A stretch of 64,000 bases of DNA from positions 10,961-74,960 of the forward strand of contig CALCIA010000190.1 of assembly GCA_937907435.1 (NCBI GenBank), read 5' to 3'. Every line of letters starts with the position of its first letter. Within the stretch, counting starts at the first letter, position 1. Source of the stretch: an uncultured Actinomycetes bacterium (GTDB taxonomy: Bacteria; Actinomycetota; Thermoleophilia; Solirubrobacterales; 70-9). This document shows positions 26,893 through 36,227 of this stretch, piece after piece. The position numbers and the translations under genes were made by a program. The notes under the pieces were generated by a model. That model worked only from the letters and a program-made list of their open reading frames with translations. It ran no database searches and was not told where the DNA came from.

Positions 26893-28530
26893 TCACCCCC
26901 CTGGGTCGTAATGATCTGTGGCCAACGCCGGAGTCGCTGGCGGCCTCGTCAACATCGTCGCCGCTGTCCCCAGCCGCGCGGGCATTCCGGGGTTTCGATC
27001 GTCGCGTTCGGCCGGCGCGGAATCGGCGGGCGGGGACGTTGGACGGAAGGGACCGGGGGCCGTCGCGGGCGGCGGGGGCGGCGTTGGGACCGACATCGCG
27101 GCGGGAGCGGGGGCGGGCGGATGCTCGTTGAGTTGGACCCCGACGGCTCGTTCCAACAAGGCTAGGGCCTTGCCCAACTCCGACTCGACCTGCGCGATCT
27201 GGATCTGAACTTGGAGCACCTCCCGCCAGGCGGCGAGGAGGCTTAGGTAATCGACGTTGGCCGCTTTGTAATCGCTCACGGTGGCCTCGAAGACCTGCTT
27301 GCTCGCGGGCAGGTTGCTCCGCCGGAGCAGGCCGATAATGTTCTGCTGCACCTTGGCCTGGGTGAACAGGTCTTTAACATCGCGGTTGGACTGGTCGCGC
27401 TCGGCCTCGTAGAGTTGGGCGTCGGCGGCGACGCGGGCCTGAGCCTCGCTGACCCCGGCAGCCAGCTTCTTGCGGTAGACCGGCAGGTTGAACCCAACGA
27501 AGAGGCCGACGTTGGGCATGCCGCCGGCCGCCTGACCCACCACGGCGTTCCTCTCTGTCATATCCTGATAGATTACCCCCACGGTGACGTTGGGGTAGTA
27601 GCGCTTGCGGGCCAGTTCCACGGCCTTCTCGTCGCGAGCGATGGTGGCGAGCCGACCCTGGAGATCGGGGCGGCTGGCAACGGCGAGTTGATAAAGCCGC
27701 TCGACCTCGGCCGGGGCCGCCGCGATTGGCACCTCAGGCAGAGTCCTGAGATCCGATTCGGGGCTGACATGGAGCAGCCGGGCCAGTTCGGCGCGGGCCG
27801 TGGCGAGTGCCTGGCGAGTGGTCTCCAACTCTCGGTCGATGTCCGTGACCGCCACCTCCGCCCGAAGCACGTCCACCTGAGTGGCGGTGGCCGCCTTGTA
27901 GCGATCGCGGGCGACGTTGAGGAAGTCCACCGCCAGCCCACGGTTCTCGACCAGAAGCGCCTCGGCCCGCTGGTTGAAGTAGAGGTCGAAGTAGGCCCGC
28001 TTGACGGCGGCGACAGCATCAAGTTGAGCCGCCGCCAACTCGAACAGAGCGACCTCGACATCTTTCTCGGCCACCTGCCCTCGCAGCTTCAGCGTGCCGA
28101 ACCAGGGGAACTGCTGGGCGAGCAGGCCGCCGTAGGGCATGTAGCCCATGAGCGAGTATTGGGGAGCGACGGCCGGGATCGGGAAGATCGAGTTCGAAAC
28201 CACCGGATCTTCCAGCGCCGTGACCTGGGGGATGCGGTGCTTCAGCGCCAGGACGTTGAACTTGGCCGCCCGGACGGTGCGATTCTCCGCCAGAGCCCGG
28301 TGGATATAGGCATCGACCGGCTGCGGCCCGGTGAGTTCGGGCAGGATCGGGGCGGAGTCCAGGGCCACGGCCATCGGCCCGTCGGGATGGATCGCGGCGG
28401 GGACATGGTGGGCGGCGGTCGCCACCGCCTCATCGAGCTTGGCCAACTCGGGCCGTGGCGTCGTGTGCGCACAACCGATCACCCCGAGGATGAGGCATGC
28501 CAGGAGGGTAAGGGGCCATCGTCGATTCAT
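26893..28530 (-). CDS. TolC-family outer-membrane lipoprotein (CusC-like)
   Basis: 545 residues with a lipoprotein signal (LGVIGCAH, Cys20). Two OEP repeats follow: EAVATAAHHVPA onward through the PQYSLMGYMP region, and a second set around LYQLAVASRPDL. It ends with a long Pro/Ala-rich tail (about residues 475-545). It is the outer-membrane channel that would pair with the CusBA-like genes on the opposite strand; the two units diverge from 28531-28861. The start has GAGG ten bases upstream. Confidence 0.88.
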   Translation of the reverse strand: MNRRWPLTLLACLILGVIGCAHTTPRPELAKLDEAVATAAHHVPAAIHPDGPMAVALDSAPILPELTGPQPVDAYIHRALAENRTVRAAKFNVLALKHRIPQVTALEDPVVSNSIFPIPAVAPQYSLMGYMPYGGLLAQQFPWFGTLKLRGQVAEKDVEVALFELAAAQLDAVAAVKRAYFDLYFNQRAEALLVENRGLAVDFLNVARDRYKAATATQVDVLRAEVAVTDIDRELETTRQALATARAELARLLHVSPESDLRTLPEVPIAAAPAEVERLYQLAVASRPDLQGRLATIARDEKAVELARKRYYPNVTVGVIYQDMTERNAVVGQAAGGMPNVGLFVGFNLPVYRKKLAAGVSEAQARVAADAQLYEAERDQSNRDVKDLFTQAKVQQNIIGLLRRSNLPASKQVFEATVSDYKAANVDYLSLLAAWREVLQVQIQIAQVESELGKALALLERAVGVQLNEHPPAPAPAAMSVPTPPPPPATAPGPFRPTSPPADSAPAERDDRNPGMPARLGTAATMLTRPPATPALATDHYDPGG

Positions 28531-28861
28531 TGCCGGCCTCTGGTTGGGGGACTACCGCTTGCGCGCACCGCCTGCGCAATCGGCAACGCCGATCCGATGA
28601 GCCCAGGTAAAACCATCGGCATCAGACCCCGCATCACTTCGGCCGAATGCAACGATCGCAACGATTTTGCCTGGAGCCATGTGGGCTGGCGACGTTTCGA
28701 CTCGATCCCCTCGATTTTCTCGAACAGTTCCTTCCAGCCGACGTATCGATGGGGACGAAGGATTCCCTGGGTCTTGCGACTGAGCTTGACGCCGTTTGAC
28801 CTGCGGGGTAGAATCCCTAATATCCGATGATAAGCTGGGTAATTTTGCCGTGTAGGTTGTC
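28531..28861. other. Divergent control region of the copper island
   Basis: 331 bases between the tolC-like gene (minus) and the Cys-protein gene (plus). Contains the plus-strand promoter at 28796. A 103-codon minus-strand frame here (28552-28863) covers the whole promoter and has no ribosome site; it is rejected as a gene. Confidence 0.45.
28796..28823 (+). promoter_or_regulatory. Promoter of the copper efflux operon
   Basis: TTGACC (28796-28801), 16-bp spacer, TAATAT (28818-28823), about 38 bases before the first ATG. The first bases TTGACCTG and the CCCTA just before the -10 are shared with the promoter at 14141, suggesting control by related regulators. Confidence 0.5.
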
Positions 28862-29317
28862 ATGACTGGTTCTCGCCATCACTCCCGGCTCCCCTGGGTC
28901 GTCCTCACGGCGATCGTGGGGATGCTGTCGATGGCGGGCCAGGCGTCGGCCTGTACGACTACGAAGCTCGTGAACGTTACCCATGCGTGCTGCGCCGCGA
29001 GTCCCTCTCCTGACTGCGGCTGCTGCGACATGGCGAGCGCCACGTCCCGCCCCGGGCGATCGGTGGCCATCCCGTCGGGCGGAGCCGGCCTCGCTGTCCC
29101 CGATCGGCCTTGCGAGTGCCGTTCGAGCGATCCGGCCGCCCCAACTTCGGAGCCCGAGTCTCGCTCCTCCGAGGATCGCTCCGACCACGTTTGCGGCGAC
29201 TCGGTTGGACTGACCCTCGATGCTCACCCGGCAATCACGTTCGCCCGACTCATCCTGCCGACCGCCAGCCCGCCGAAGTCTCCCCTCTACCTGCGCACCT
29301 CCCGCCTGCTGATCTAA
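28862..29317 (+). CDS. Secreted Cys-rich protein heading the copper operon
   Basis: 151 residues with an N-terminal signal (LPWVVLTAIVGMLSMAGQAS ending in ASA). The mature part has CTTTKLVNVTHACC, PDCGCCDMAS and PCECRSS, then a Ser/Glu-rich linker and a tail ending PLYLRTSRLLI. The CxCC/HxCC spacing suggests soft-metal binding in the periplasm. It has the same design as the protein at 14211. Family not recognised. Confidence 0.6.
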   Translation: MTGSRHHSRLPWVVLTAIVGMLSMAGQASACTTTKLVNVTHACCAASPSPDCGCCDMASATSRPGRSVAIPSGGAGLAVPDRPCECRSSDPAAPTSEPESRSSEDRSDHVCGDSVGLTLDAHPAITFARLILPTASPPKSPLYLRTSRLLI

Positions 29318-29493
29318 CACTCCCTCACGTCGGGGCGGTCTCGTCCCGCGCTCGATCGGCGTCCACACTTCGGCTCCCGCTCGGGGTGCTGATCCGACGC
29401 CCATCGTCCGCCTGATCCTCATGCTGTCGTCGTTACGATCTCCACACTGAGGATCCTCGCCGGTCGGGCTGCGCCTGAACCGCCGGGGGGGGA

Positions 29494-31215
29494 GTGAAAT
29501 CCATGTCTTCCAACGGCCCCTCGGGTCCGTCCGACCCGGTTGCGCCCGAACCCGTTCACGCGGATGAGGCGGCGCTGACGCGCTGGCAGAAGTTCCGCAT
29601 GGTCGTCAAGATCGTGGAACTCCGGCTCCGGTTCATCGCGCTGATGGCGGCAACGGGCCTGGTCTTCGGCTACTGGGATACGATCTGGAACTATTACGAG
29701 AAGTGGACCCGCCCGCCCGGCGAGCACCATGCGGCGGCGAGCGACATCGAATTTTTCTGCCCCATGCACCCGGCGGTCGTCCAGACCGAGCCGGGACTCT
29801 GCCCGATCTGCGGCATGCCGCTCTCCAAGCGGAAGAAGGGGGAGTCGGAGACGCTCCCCACGGGGGTGACGGCCCGCGTGCAGCTTGCCCCGTTCCGGAT
29901 CTCCCAGGCCGGAATCCAGACCACGGAAGTCGGCTACGCTCCGCTCTTGGAGACCTTGACCACGGTCGGCTCGGTGACGTTCGACGAGCGACGACTCGCA
30001 CGGATCTCCTCCAAGACGAAGGGCATGTCCCGCGTCGAGGCGCTCCACGTGGACTTCACCGGCATGCCGGTCAAGGCGGGCGAGCCGCTCGCCGAACTCT
30101 ACAGCCCCGAGTTGTACCAGGCGGTCCGCGAACTCCTGCTCGCCCAGCGTTCCGCACACGAGCGATCGAGGCCGCAGAGCGCCCTGGGCCGTTCGCTCCT
30201 CGGCGAGGGAGGCGATCTGGTCGGCCTGGCCCGCGAGAAACTCGCGCTCTGGGGGATTACTCCGAAGCAGGTCGATGAGATCCTCGCCAAGGGCAAGGCC
30301 GACTACCGCGTGCCGATCCTCTCGCCCATCACCGGGATCGTGGTCCGGAAGAACGTCGTCGAGGGCCAGTACGTCTCGGAGGGGGAGGCGATGTTCGAGA
30401 TCGCCGACCTGTCCCACGTCTGGGTCCAGGCCCAGGTCTACGAGGACCAATTCGCCCTCGTGCGGGTGGGGCAGGCGGTGGAGGCGCAGGTCGAATCGTA
30501 CCCCGGCGAGGTATTCCGGGGCCAGGTCGCGTTCATCGACCCGGCGCTCAACCCGGCGACCCGTACGGTCAACGTTCGCTACGATCTGGAGAACGCGGAC
30601 TATCGCCTCCGGCCTGGGATGTTCGCCACGGTCATCTTGAAGACCCCGGTGGCCGAGACGCCGGCATTTCGGTCGCGGCTGACGATGACTCGCCCTTCGG
30701 AGGAATCGGCCCGGCATACGAGTCTCACCGTCGAGGAGCAGAAGATTTGCCCGGTGACGACCCTCAAGCTCGGGTCGATGGGCGACCCGGTTCCGGTCGA
30801 GGTCGAGGGGCATAAGGTCTGGACCTGCTGCGACGGCTGCCCGCCGAAGCTCAAGGAGACCCCTACGAAGTATCTCGCCCGGCTCGCCCCCGCGCCGAAG
30901 GACGCCGTGCTGACCGTGCCGGAATCGGCGGTCATCGACACCGGGGCCCGGAAGGTGGTCTATATCGAGACTGAGCCGGGCGTCTTCGAGGGGAGGGAGA
31001 TCATCGTCGGCCCCCTATCGGGAGGTCGCTACCCCGTGCTCGAAGGGCTGGCTCCCGGCGAGGCGGTCGCGACGGCCGGCGCCTTCCTGATCGACGCCGA
31101 GACCCGACTCAATCCCGGTGCTGTCCCCGCCCCATCCGTCGGCACGCCCGAGCCGAGTGAAGTCCCGAGACGAGCCAAGACCGCCGCCTTGCCCCGGGGC
31201 GCCCACCGGCATTGA
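29494..31215 (+). CDS. cusB: RND efflux periplasmic adaptor (CusB-like) with two extra metal modules
   Basis: 573 residues. After an N-terminal membrane helix comes a heavy-metal-binding module (FFCPMHP, then CPICGMPLSKR; about residues 86-112). The adaptor core follows: barrel-sandwich hybrid around YSPELYQAVRELLLAQ and beta-barrel around AVEAQVESYPGEVFRG. A YHS-like module is inserted near residues 418-465 (KICPVTTLKLGSMG, then WTCCDGCPPKL). It is read with the CusA-like gene 19 bases downstream. The CPMHP module is typical of Cu/Ag adaptors. The two added Cys modules suggest metal capture before export. Confidence 0.9.
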   Translation: MKSMSSNGPSGPSDPVAPEPVHADEAALTRWQKFRMVVKIVELRLRFIALMAATGLVFGYWDTIWNYYEKWTRPPGEHHAAASDIEFFCPMHPAVVQTEPGLCPICGMPLSKRKKGESETLPTGVTARVQLAPFRISQAGIQTTEVGYAPLLETLTTVGSVTFDERRLARISSKTKGMSRVEALHVDFTGMPVKAGEPLAELYSPELYQAVRELLLAQRSAHERSRPQSALGRSLLGEGGDLVGLAREKLALWGITPKQVDEILAKGKADYRVPILSPITGIVVRKNVVEGQYVSEGEAMFEIADLSHVWVQAQVYEDQFALVRVGQAVEAQVESYPGEVFRGQVAFIDPALNPATRTVNVRYDLENADYRLRPGMFATVILKTPVAETPAFRSRLTMTRPSEESARHTSLTVEEQKICPVTTLKLGSMGDPVPVEVEGHKVWTCCDGCPPKLKETPTKYLARLAPAPKDAVLTVPESAVIDTGARKVVYIETEPGVFEGREIIVGPLSGGRYPVLEGLAPGEAVATAGAFLIDAETRLNPGAVPAPSVGTPEPSEVPRRAKTAALPRGAHRH

Positions 31216-31234
31216 GCCGAACGGAGACCTGACC

Positions 31235-34200
31235 ATGATTGAATCGATCATCGAATGGTCGATCCGCAACCGTTTCATCGTCATCCTGGCGTCCCTCGTC
31301 GTCGGAGTCGCGGGCTTCCGGGCGCTGATGACGATGCCGGTGGATGCGATCCCCGACCTCTCGGAGAACCAGGTCATCGTCTTCACCGACTGGATGGGCC
31401 GAAGCCCCCAGGAGATCGAAGATCAGGTGACGTATCCGCTGTCGGTCAACCTCCAGGGGTTGGCCGGCGTGAAGGTGGTGCGGTCGTCGAGCGAGTTCAA
31501 CTTCTCGATGATTAACATCATCTTCACCGACGAGACGGATTACTACTTCGCTCGTCAGCGGGTGCTGGAGCGCTTGTCGATCGCCTCGACGTTCCTGCCG
31601 GACGGGGTGACGCCCTACCTGGCTCCCGACGCCACGGCCGTCGGCCAGATTTTCTGGTACACCGTCGAGGGGGACGGCAAGGATCTCGGCGAACTCCGCG
31701 CGATTCAGGATTGGTACGTCCGCTACCAGTTGAACAGCGTCCCCGGCGTGGCCGAAGTCGCCAGCGTCGGCGGCGCCCCACGCGAGTACCAGATCGACCT
31801 GGACCCAAACAACCTCCGCGCCTACGGCATCACCCTCGGCGAAGTCTACTCGGCCGTCTCACGCTCGAATTCGGCCGTCGGCGGCCGGGTGATCCACAAG
31901 GGGAACGCCGAGTACCTGATCCGCTCCGTCGGTTGGATTCAGAGCCTTAAGGACATCAAGAACACGGTCGTCGCCCAGCGCAACGGCGTTCCGATCTACG
32001 TCGAGATGCTGGGGGCGGTGCAGATGGGCCCGGCCTTCCGCCGCAGCGTCCTGGAGAAGGACGGCAAGGAGGTCGTCGGCGGCGTGGTCATGATGCGCTA
32101 CGGTGAGAACCCGCTGGAGGTTACGCGCAAGATCAAGGAGAAGATCACCAGCCTCCAGACCGGCCTGCCGGAAGGCGTGCGGATCGTGCCGTTCTATGAT
32201 CGCACCCCCCTGATCAGTAAGGCGTTGGCCACCGTCAGCGACACGGTGAAGGAAGAATTGCTGATTAGCACGGTGATGATCGTGCTCATCATGGGCCATC
32301 TCGGCGGGGCGTTCGTCGTCTCGATCGCGATCCCCCTGGCGATCCTCTTCAGCTTCCTGATGATGAAGTTGTTCGGCATCCCATCGAACATCATGAGCCT
32401 GGCCGGGATCGCCATCAGCGTCGGCATCCTGGAGGACCAGGCGGTCGTCATGACCGAGAATGCCGCGCACCACCTCACTCGCCACTTCGGCGACCGACCG
32501 GTCAGGGGCAACACTCTCGACATCATCATCCCGGCCTGTCGCACGGTGGGGCGGCCGATCTTCTTCTCCGTCCTGATCACCATCCTCTCGTTCCTGCCGG
32601 TGTTCGCGCTATCGGGCCGCGAAGGGAAGATGTTCCACCCCCTGGCGTTCACCAAGACCTTCGCCCTGATCGGCGTGGCGATCCTGGCCATCACGCTGGT
32701 CCCGGCCTTGATCCCGATCTTCCTGCGGGGGCGGATCAAGTCGGAGGACGATAGCTGGCTGGTGCGGACGATGATCGCCATCTTCAAGCCGATGCTCTCG
32801 TGGCTGATGGACCGGCCGACCCTGGTGTGCTGGCTGTTCGCCTGCATCCTAGGGGCCGGCTATCTCGCCTCGACGCGGCTGGGTCGCGAGTTCATGCCCG
32901 ACCTGAACGAGGGGACGCTCATGGACATGCCGACCAGCGTCCCACGGATGTCGGTGACGCAGGCGGCCGATGATTTGAAGGCTCGCGATGCCATTCTGCG
33001 CGGGTTCCCCGAAGTCACGCAGGTCGTCGGCAAGGCGGGCCGGGCAGAGACGGCGACGGACCCCTCGCCGCTGGACATGATCGAGACGATCATCAACCTC
33101 CGTGACCGGGACCTCTGGCCCAAGCGGAAGCTCCGGTATGACGACGCCTTGGCCCAGACGCGGGCCGTGCTCGACGCCCTGGAGGCCAAGGGCATCCTCC
33201 GCCGCGCTCCTTCCGCCGATGACCGGGAGGGCCTGGCCAACGAGGCGACCATGACGGTCACGAGCCGGGTGGACGCCTCGCTCCGTGGCCTGGCGATGCT
33301 CCGGCTCACGGAGTTCCACCCCGAACTGGGCCGGGCGCTGGTCGGCGAGGCGGTGGATGAGCTGCTGCGTCGGGCCGATCGCGCGTCGGTTGCCCGTTCG
33401 CCATCGGCGGCCGAACGAGAGGCACTGCTCGGCGCCTTGACCGCGACCTACAGCGATCGGTTCGTCCTGGAGCCAAGCCTTGATGATGTGACGGCCCTGG
33501 TCCGCGCGGCCGCCCGCAAGCTGATGGACTTGGGCGTGCTCCGGGCGCAGCCCGACCCGCTCGCCCCGCCGGCGACGACTCTGGAGCGGGCCGGGGAGAT
33601 CGTTGGCGACGTGTTGGGCACCCCCAGGGCGACCCTCTTCAGCCGAATCACCGATCACCTGGTCGCCGCCCACGAGCGCCGGATGAAAGAGCGGATCAAG
33701 ACGCTCAACTGGGAACTGTTCGACCGGGCCGTGGGGACCGCCACCTGGACGGCCATCGAGGAGTTGGTCAAGCTGGGTCGCGACCGCAAGCTCGCGGCCC
33801 GCGAGGCGACGACCGAGGAGTTGCGGTCGCTCCGGGCCCTCCTGGAGAAACCATTCGCCGATCACGTCTTCCTCTGGCGGAAGACCAAGGACGATCTGGT
33901 CGCGGAGATGGACACCGCGGTCCAGATGCCCGGCTGGGGCAACATCTTCACCCAGCCGATCATCAACCGGATCAACATGCTGGCCACCGGCATCCGATCC
34001 CCGGTCGGCGTCAAGGTCTTCGGCGACGATCTCAACGAGATCCAGCGGGTCAGCCAGGAGATCGCGACCGTGTTGCGCGGGGTGCGGGGCGCCGCCAACG
34101 TCGTCCCCGACCAGATCGTCGGCAAGGGCTATGTCGAGATCCACATCGACCGCGAGAAGGCCGCCCGCTACGGGATCAACGTCGGCGACATCCAGGATGT

Positions 34201-35251
34201 GGTCGAGGTGGCGATGGGGGGCAAGCCGCTGACCACGACAGTCGAGGGGCGTCGGCGCTTCCCGGTGCGGGTCCGTTACGCCCGCAGCTTCCGCACCAAC
34301 GAGGAGGACCTGAAGCGCATCCTGATCTCCGCCCGAGGGGCCACCGCCGACGCGGGCACCGAGGGCGCGGGTGGCATGGGCGGCGGCATGCCCAATGCTG
34401 CCGGGGGCCCGTCGTCCTCGGCCGCGCCGGTCCAGGTGCCGCTGGCGGAGGTGGCCGATGTGCGGGTGGTCGAGGGGCCGTCGATGATTAAGAGCGAGAA
34501 CGGCCTGCTCCGTGCCTATGTGCAGTCGAGCGTCCGCGACCGGGATATCGTCGGCTTCGTCGAGGAGGCGCAGCGCGCCGTGGCCGAGAAGGTCGTTATG
34601 CCCAAGGGGATGTATATCGAGTGGGCGGGCGAGTTCGAGGACCAACTCCGGGCGGCGCGGACGCTGCGGCTCGTCTTCCCGGCCGTTGCAGCCGTGATCG
34701 TCCTGATCCTCTACCTGACCTACAAGAGTTGGACCGACGCTATGCTGATGATGACCAGCGTGCTGGGCGCGCTGGCCGGCGGGGCGATCTTCCAATGGGC
34801 CTTCGGCTTCCGCTTCAGCGTGGCCGTGTGGGTCGGCTACATCGCCTGCTTCGGCATGGCCGTCGAGACCGGGATCGTGATGCTGGTCTACCTCCGCGAA
34901 GCGATCGCCGAGCGCGGCGGCCTGGAGCGGATCGGCTCGGTCGAGGAGTTGCGCGAGGCGATCTTGGAGGGGGCGATCCACCGCTTGCGGCCGAAGCTGC
35001 TGACCGAGGGGACGACCATCATCTCGATCGCGCCGATGCTCTGGGCCACCGGCGTCGGGGCCGAAGTCATCCGGCCGATGGCGGCCCCGGTCCTGGGCGG
35101 CCTGCTGATCGCCGACGAGGTGATCGACGTGTTCCTGCCGGTGCTCTACTTCGCCGTGCAGAAGAGGCGGTGGCGGAAGATCCATCACATCGGACTCCTC
35201 GATGCACAGTTCACGGCCGAACGGCGGGATCAACCCGCTTCGGCCTCTTGA
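31235..35251 (+). CDS. cusA: Heavy-metal RND pump (CusA-like) with a 250-residue insertion
   Basis: 1338 residues, against about 1050 for most CusA proteins. Start ATG 31235 follows ACGGAGA. It has CusA-like TM1 (IEWSIRNRFIVILASLVVG) and TM4 (GIAISVGILEDQAVVMTEN, about 391-409). Residues about 630-880 interrupt the porter domain: homologous sequence stops at INLRDRDLWP and resumes at FLWRKTKDDLVAEMDTAVQM. The insertion is helical and charged (LGRALVGEAVDELLRRADRA). A short Gly/Met insert (GGMGGGMPNAAGG) lies near residue 1050. It is probably a Cu(I)/Ag(I) proton antiporter acting with the adjacent adaptor and the divergent TolC-like protein. Confidence 0.9.
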   Translation: MIESIIEWSIRNRFIVILASLVVGVAGFRALMTMPVDAIPDLSENQVIVFTDWMGRSPQEIEDQVTYPLSVNLQGLAGVKVVRSSSEFNFSMINIIFTDETDYYFARQRVLERLSIASTFLPDGVTPYLAPDATAVGQIFWYTVEGDGKDLGELRAIQDWYVRYQLNSVPGVAEVASVGGAPREYQIDLDPNNLRAYGITLGEVYSAVSRSNSAVGGRVIHKGNAEYLIRSVGWIQSLKDIKNTVVAQRNGVPIYVEMLGAVQMGPAFRRSVLEKDGKEVVGGVVMMRYGENPLEVTRKIKEKITSLQTGLPEGVRIVPFYDRTPLISKALATVSDTVKEELLISTVMIVLIMGHLGGAFVVSIAIPLAILFSFLMMKLFGIPSNIMSLAGIAISVGILEDQAVVMTENAAHHLTRHFGDRPVRGNTLDIIIPACRTVGRPIFFSVLITILSFLPVFALSGREGKMFHPLAFTKTFALIGVAILAITLVPALIPIFLRGRIKSEDDSWLVRTMIAIFKPMLSWLMDRPTLVCWLFACILGAGYLASTRLGREFMPDLNEGTLMDMPTSVPRMSVTQAADDLKARDAILRGFPEVTQVVGKAGRAETATDPSPLDMIETIINLRDRDLWPKRKLRYDDALAQTRAVLDALEAKGILRRAPSADDREGLANEATMTVTSRVDASLRGLAMLRLTEFHPELGRALVGEAVDELLRRADRASVARSPSAAEREALLGALTATYSDRFVLEPSLDDVTALVRAAARKLMDLGVLRAQPDPLAPPATTLERAGEIVGDVLGTPRATLFSRITDHLVAAHERRMKERIKTLNWELFDRAVGTATWTAIEELVKLGRDRKLAAREATTEELRSLRALLEKPFADHVFLWRKTKDDLVAEMDTAVQMPGWGNIFTQPIINRINMLATGIRSPVGVKVFGDDLNEIQRVSQEIATVLRGVRGAANVVPDQIVGKGYVEIHIDREKAARYGINVGDIQDVVEVAMGGKPLTTTVEGRRRFPVRVRYARSFRTNEEDLKRILISARGATADAGTEGAGGMGGGMPNAAGGPSSSAAPVQVPLAEVADVRVVEGPSMIKSENGLLRAYVQSSVRDRDIVGFVEEAQRAVAEKVVMPKGMYIEWAGEFEDQLRAARTLRLVFPAVAAVIVLILYLTYKSWTDAMLMMTSVLGALAGGAIFQWAFGFRFSVAVWVGYIACFGMAVETGIVMLVYLREAIAERGGLERIGSVEELREAILEGAIHRLRPKLLTEGTTIISIAPMLWATGVGAEVIRPMAAPVLGGLLIADEVIDVFLPVLYFAVQKRRWRKIHHIGLLDAQFTAERRDQPASAS

Positions 35252-35345
35252 AATACGTTCCTGGCCGGACCTGGGGGTGGGCCGATCGGGGACGTAACGC
35301 GGACGTGTTGATGACCTGCCCCCATGCATCATGAGGAGAACAGCG

Positions 35346-35789
35346 ATGGACCGAAGGGAATTGCTCGGCGTCCTCGGGGCGACTGCCGCCGGGCTGGCGA
35401 CCGTGGCCGGCACCAGCGAGGCGCGGGCCGCTCAGCATGACAAGGACGACATCCACGAGAAGTGCGCCGAGGACTGCCTCGACTGCGCGAAGGAGTGCAA
35501 CGAGGGCTTCCACCACTGCTACAAGCAGGTCCAGGCCGGCAAGCAGGACCACGCCAAGGCGATGCACCTGTGCGTCGATTGCGGCGACATCTGCGCGACG
35601 GCGGGCAAGCTCGTGGCGCGGATGAGCCCGCTGATGGCGCACACCTGCCGGGCGTGCGCCGAGTCCTGCGACGACTGTATCAAGGAGTGCGAGAAACACA
35701 ACGATCCCGAGATGAAGGAGGTCGTCGAGTCGCTCCGGAAGTGCGCCAAGTCGTGTCGTGATATGGTCCAGGCGATGGGTGGCCGTTGA
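35346..35789 (+). CDS. Four-helix-bundle copper-binding protein (Csp/DUF326 type), exported
   Basis: 147 residues. Start 35346 has AGGAG seven bases upstream. A twin-arginine-like leader (MDRRELLGVLGATAAGLATV ending SEARA) suggests folded export. The mature protein has Cys pairs along helices (CAEDCLDCAKEC, LCVDCGDICA, CRACAESCDDCIKEC, CAKSC), the pattern of copper-storage proteins that fill a four-helix bundle with Cu(I). It fits a periplasmic copper sink. Confidence 0.85.
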   Translation: MDRRELLGVLGATAAGLATVAGTSEARAAQHDKDDIHEKCAEDCLDCAKECNEGFHHCYKQVQAGKQDHAKAMHLCVDCGDICATAGKLVARMSPLMAHTCRACAESCDDCIKECEKHNDPEMKEVVESLRKCAKSCRDMVQAMGGR

Positions 35790-35798
35790 GCCGATTCT

Positions 35799-35867
35799 CG
35801 CCGGTCCCCGCCCGAGGGCTCACGGGCGGGGGAGTCGTCCCTCGTTTGCGGCGGCCGGACCCGTCGC
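35799..35867. repeat. Intergenic repeat copy 1 (hairpin plus leader)
   Basis: 69 bp starting CGCCGGTCCCCGCCCGAG and ending GCCGGACCCGTCGC. It is almost identical to 36228-36251 joined to 36403-36450. It follows the first four-helix gene; copy 2 follows the second, as expected if gene plus trailer was duplicated. Confidence 0.7.
35806..35831 (+). terminator. Strong GC hairpin after the four-helix protein gene
   Basis: Perfect 9-bp stem CCCCGCCCG / CGGGCGGGG with an 8-base loop, 16 bases after the stop. There is no T-run; it may attenuate transcription or stabilise the upstream mRNA. Confidence 0.45.
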
Positions 35868-35894
35868 GTGATTCCAATTCATGAGGGGGCTAAC

Positions 35895-36215
35895 ATGGCT
35901 CACGAGAAGTTCAAGAGTTGCATTGAGGCGTGCGTCGCGTGCGCCCAGGAATGCGAGCACTGCGGCGACGCCTGCATTGGCCACGCCGAGATGGCCGAAT
36001 GCGTTCGGACCTGACGCGACTGCTCCGAACTGTGCTGGGTATGCTCCGGCTATATGAGCCGGGGCTCGGCCCTTGCCGCGTCCGTCTGTCGCGCCTGCGC
36101 CGAGGCGTGCGACCGCTGCGCCGTCGAGTGCTCCAAGCACCAAGCCGAACACTGCAAGCGCTGCGCGGAGGCATGTAGCCGCTGCGCCGAGGAATGCCGC
36201 AAGATGGCGGCATGA
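35895..36215 (+). pseudogene. Second four-helix copper protein (DUF326) with in-frame TGA
   Basis: 106 codons from ATG 35895 in one frame, interrupted by TGA at 36012-36014 (codon 40). Before it: MAHEKFKSCIEACVACAQEC and HCGDACIGHAEMAECVRT. After it: RDCSELCWVCSGYMSRGS, then RACAEACDRCAVEC and CKRCAEACSRCAEECRKMAA. The full chain would be a normal cytosolic Csp/DUF326 protein. The spacing suggests a Cys (TGC) stood at the TGA. It lacks a signal peptide, unlike its upstream neighbour. Most likely a fresh nonsense mutation. Confidence 0.75.
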
Positions 36216-36227
36216 CGAAGATCCCAA

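Noticed and set aside
28552..28863. 103-codon minus-strand gene between the copper units
   Set aside because: Overlaps the whole promoter region, has no ribosome site and no domain.
32849..35413. Long minus-strand frame opposite cusA
   Set aside because: Antisense shadow rich in Asp, His and Arg with no fold signal; the plus strand is an evident RND pump.
36012..36065. Selenocysteine insertion at the TGA of the four-helix protein
   Set aside because: The nearby hairpin is too far downstream and its loop does not start with the expected G; no other selenoprotein sign in the window. Kept only as a remote option.
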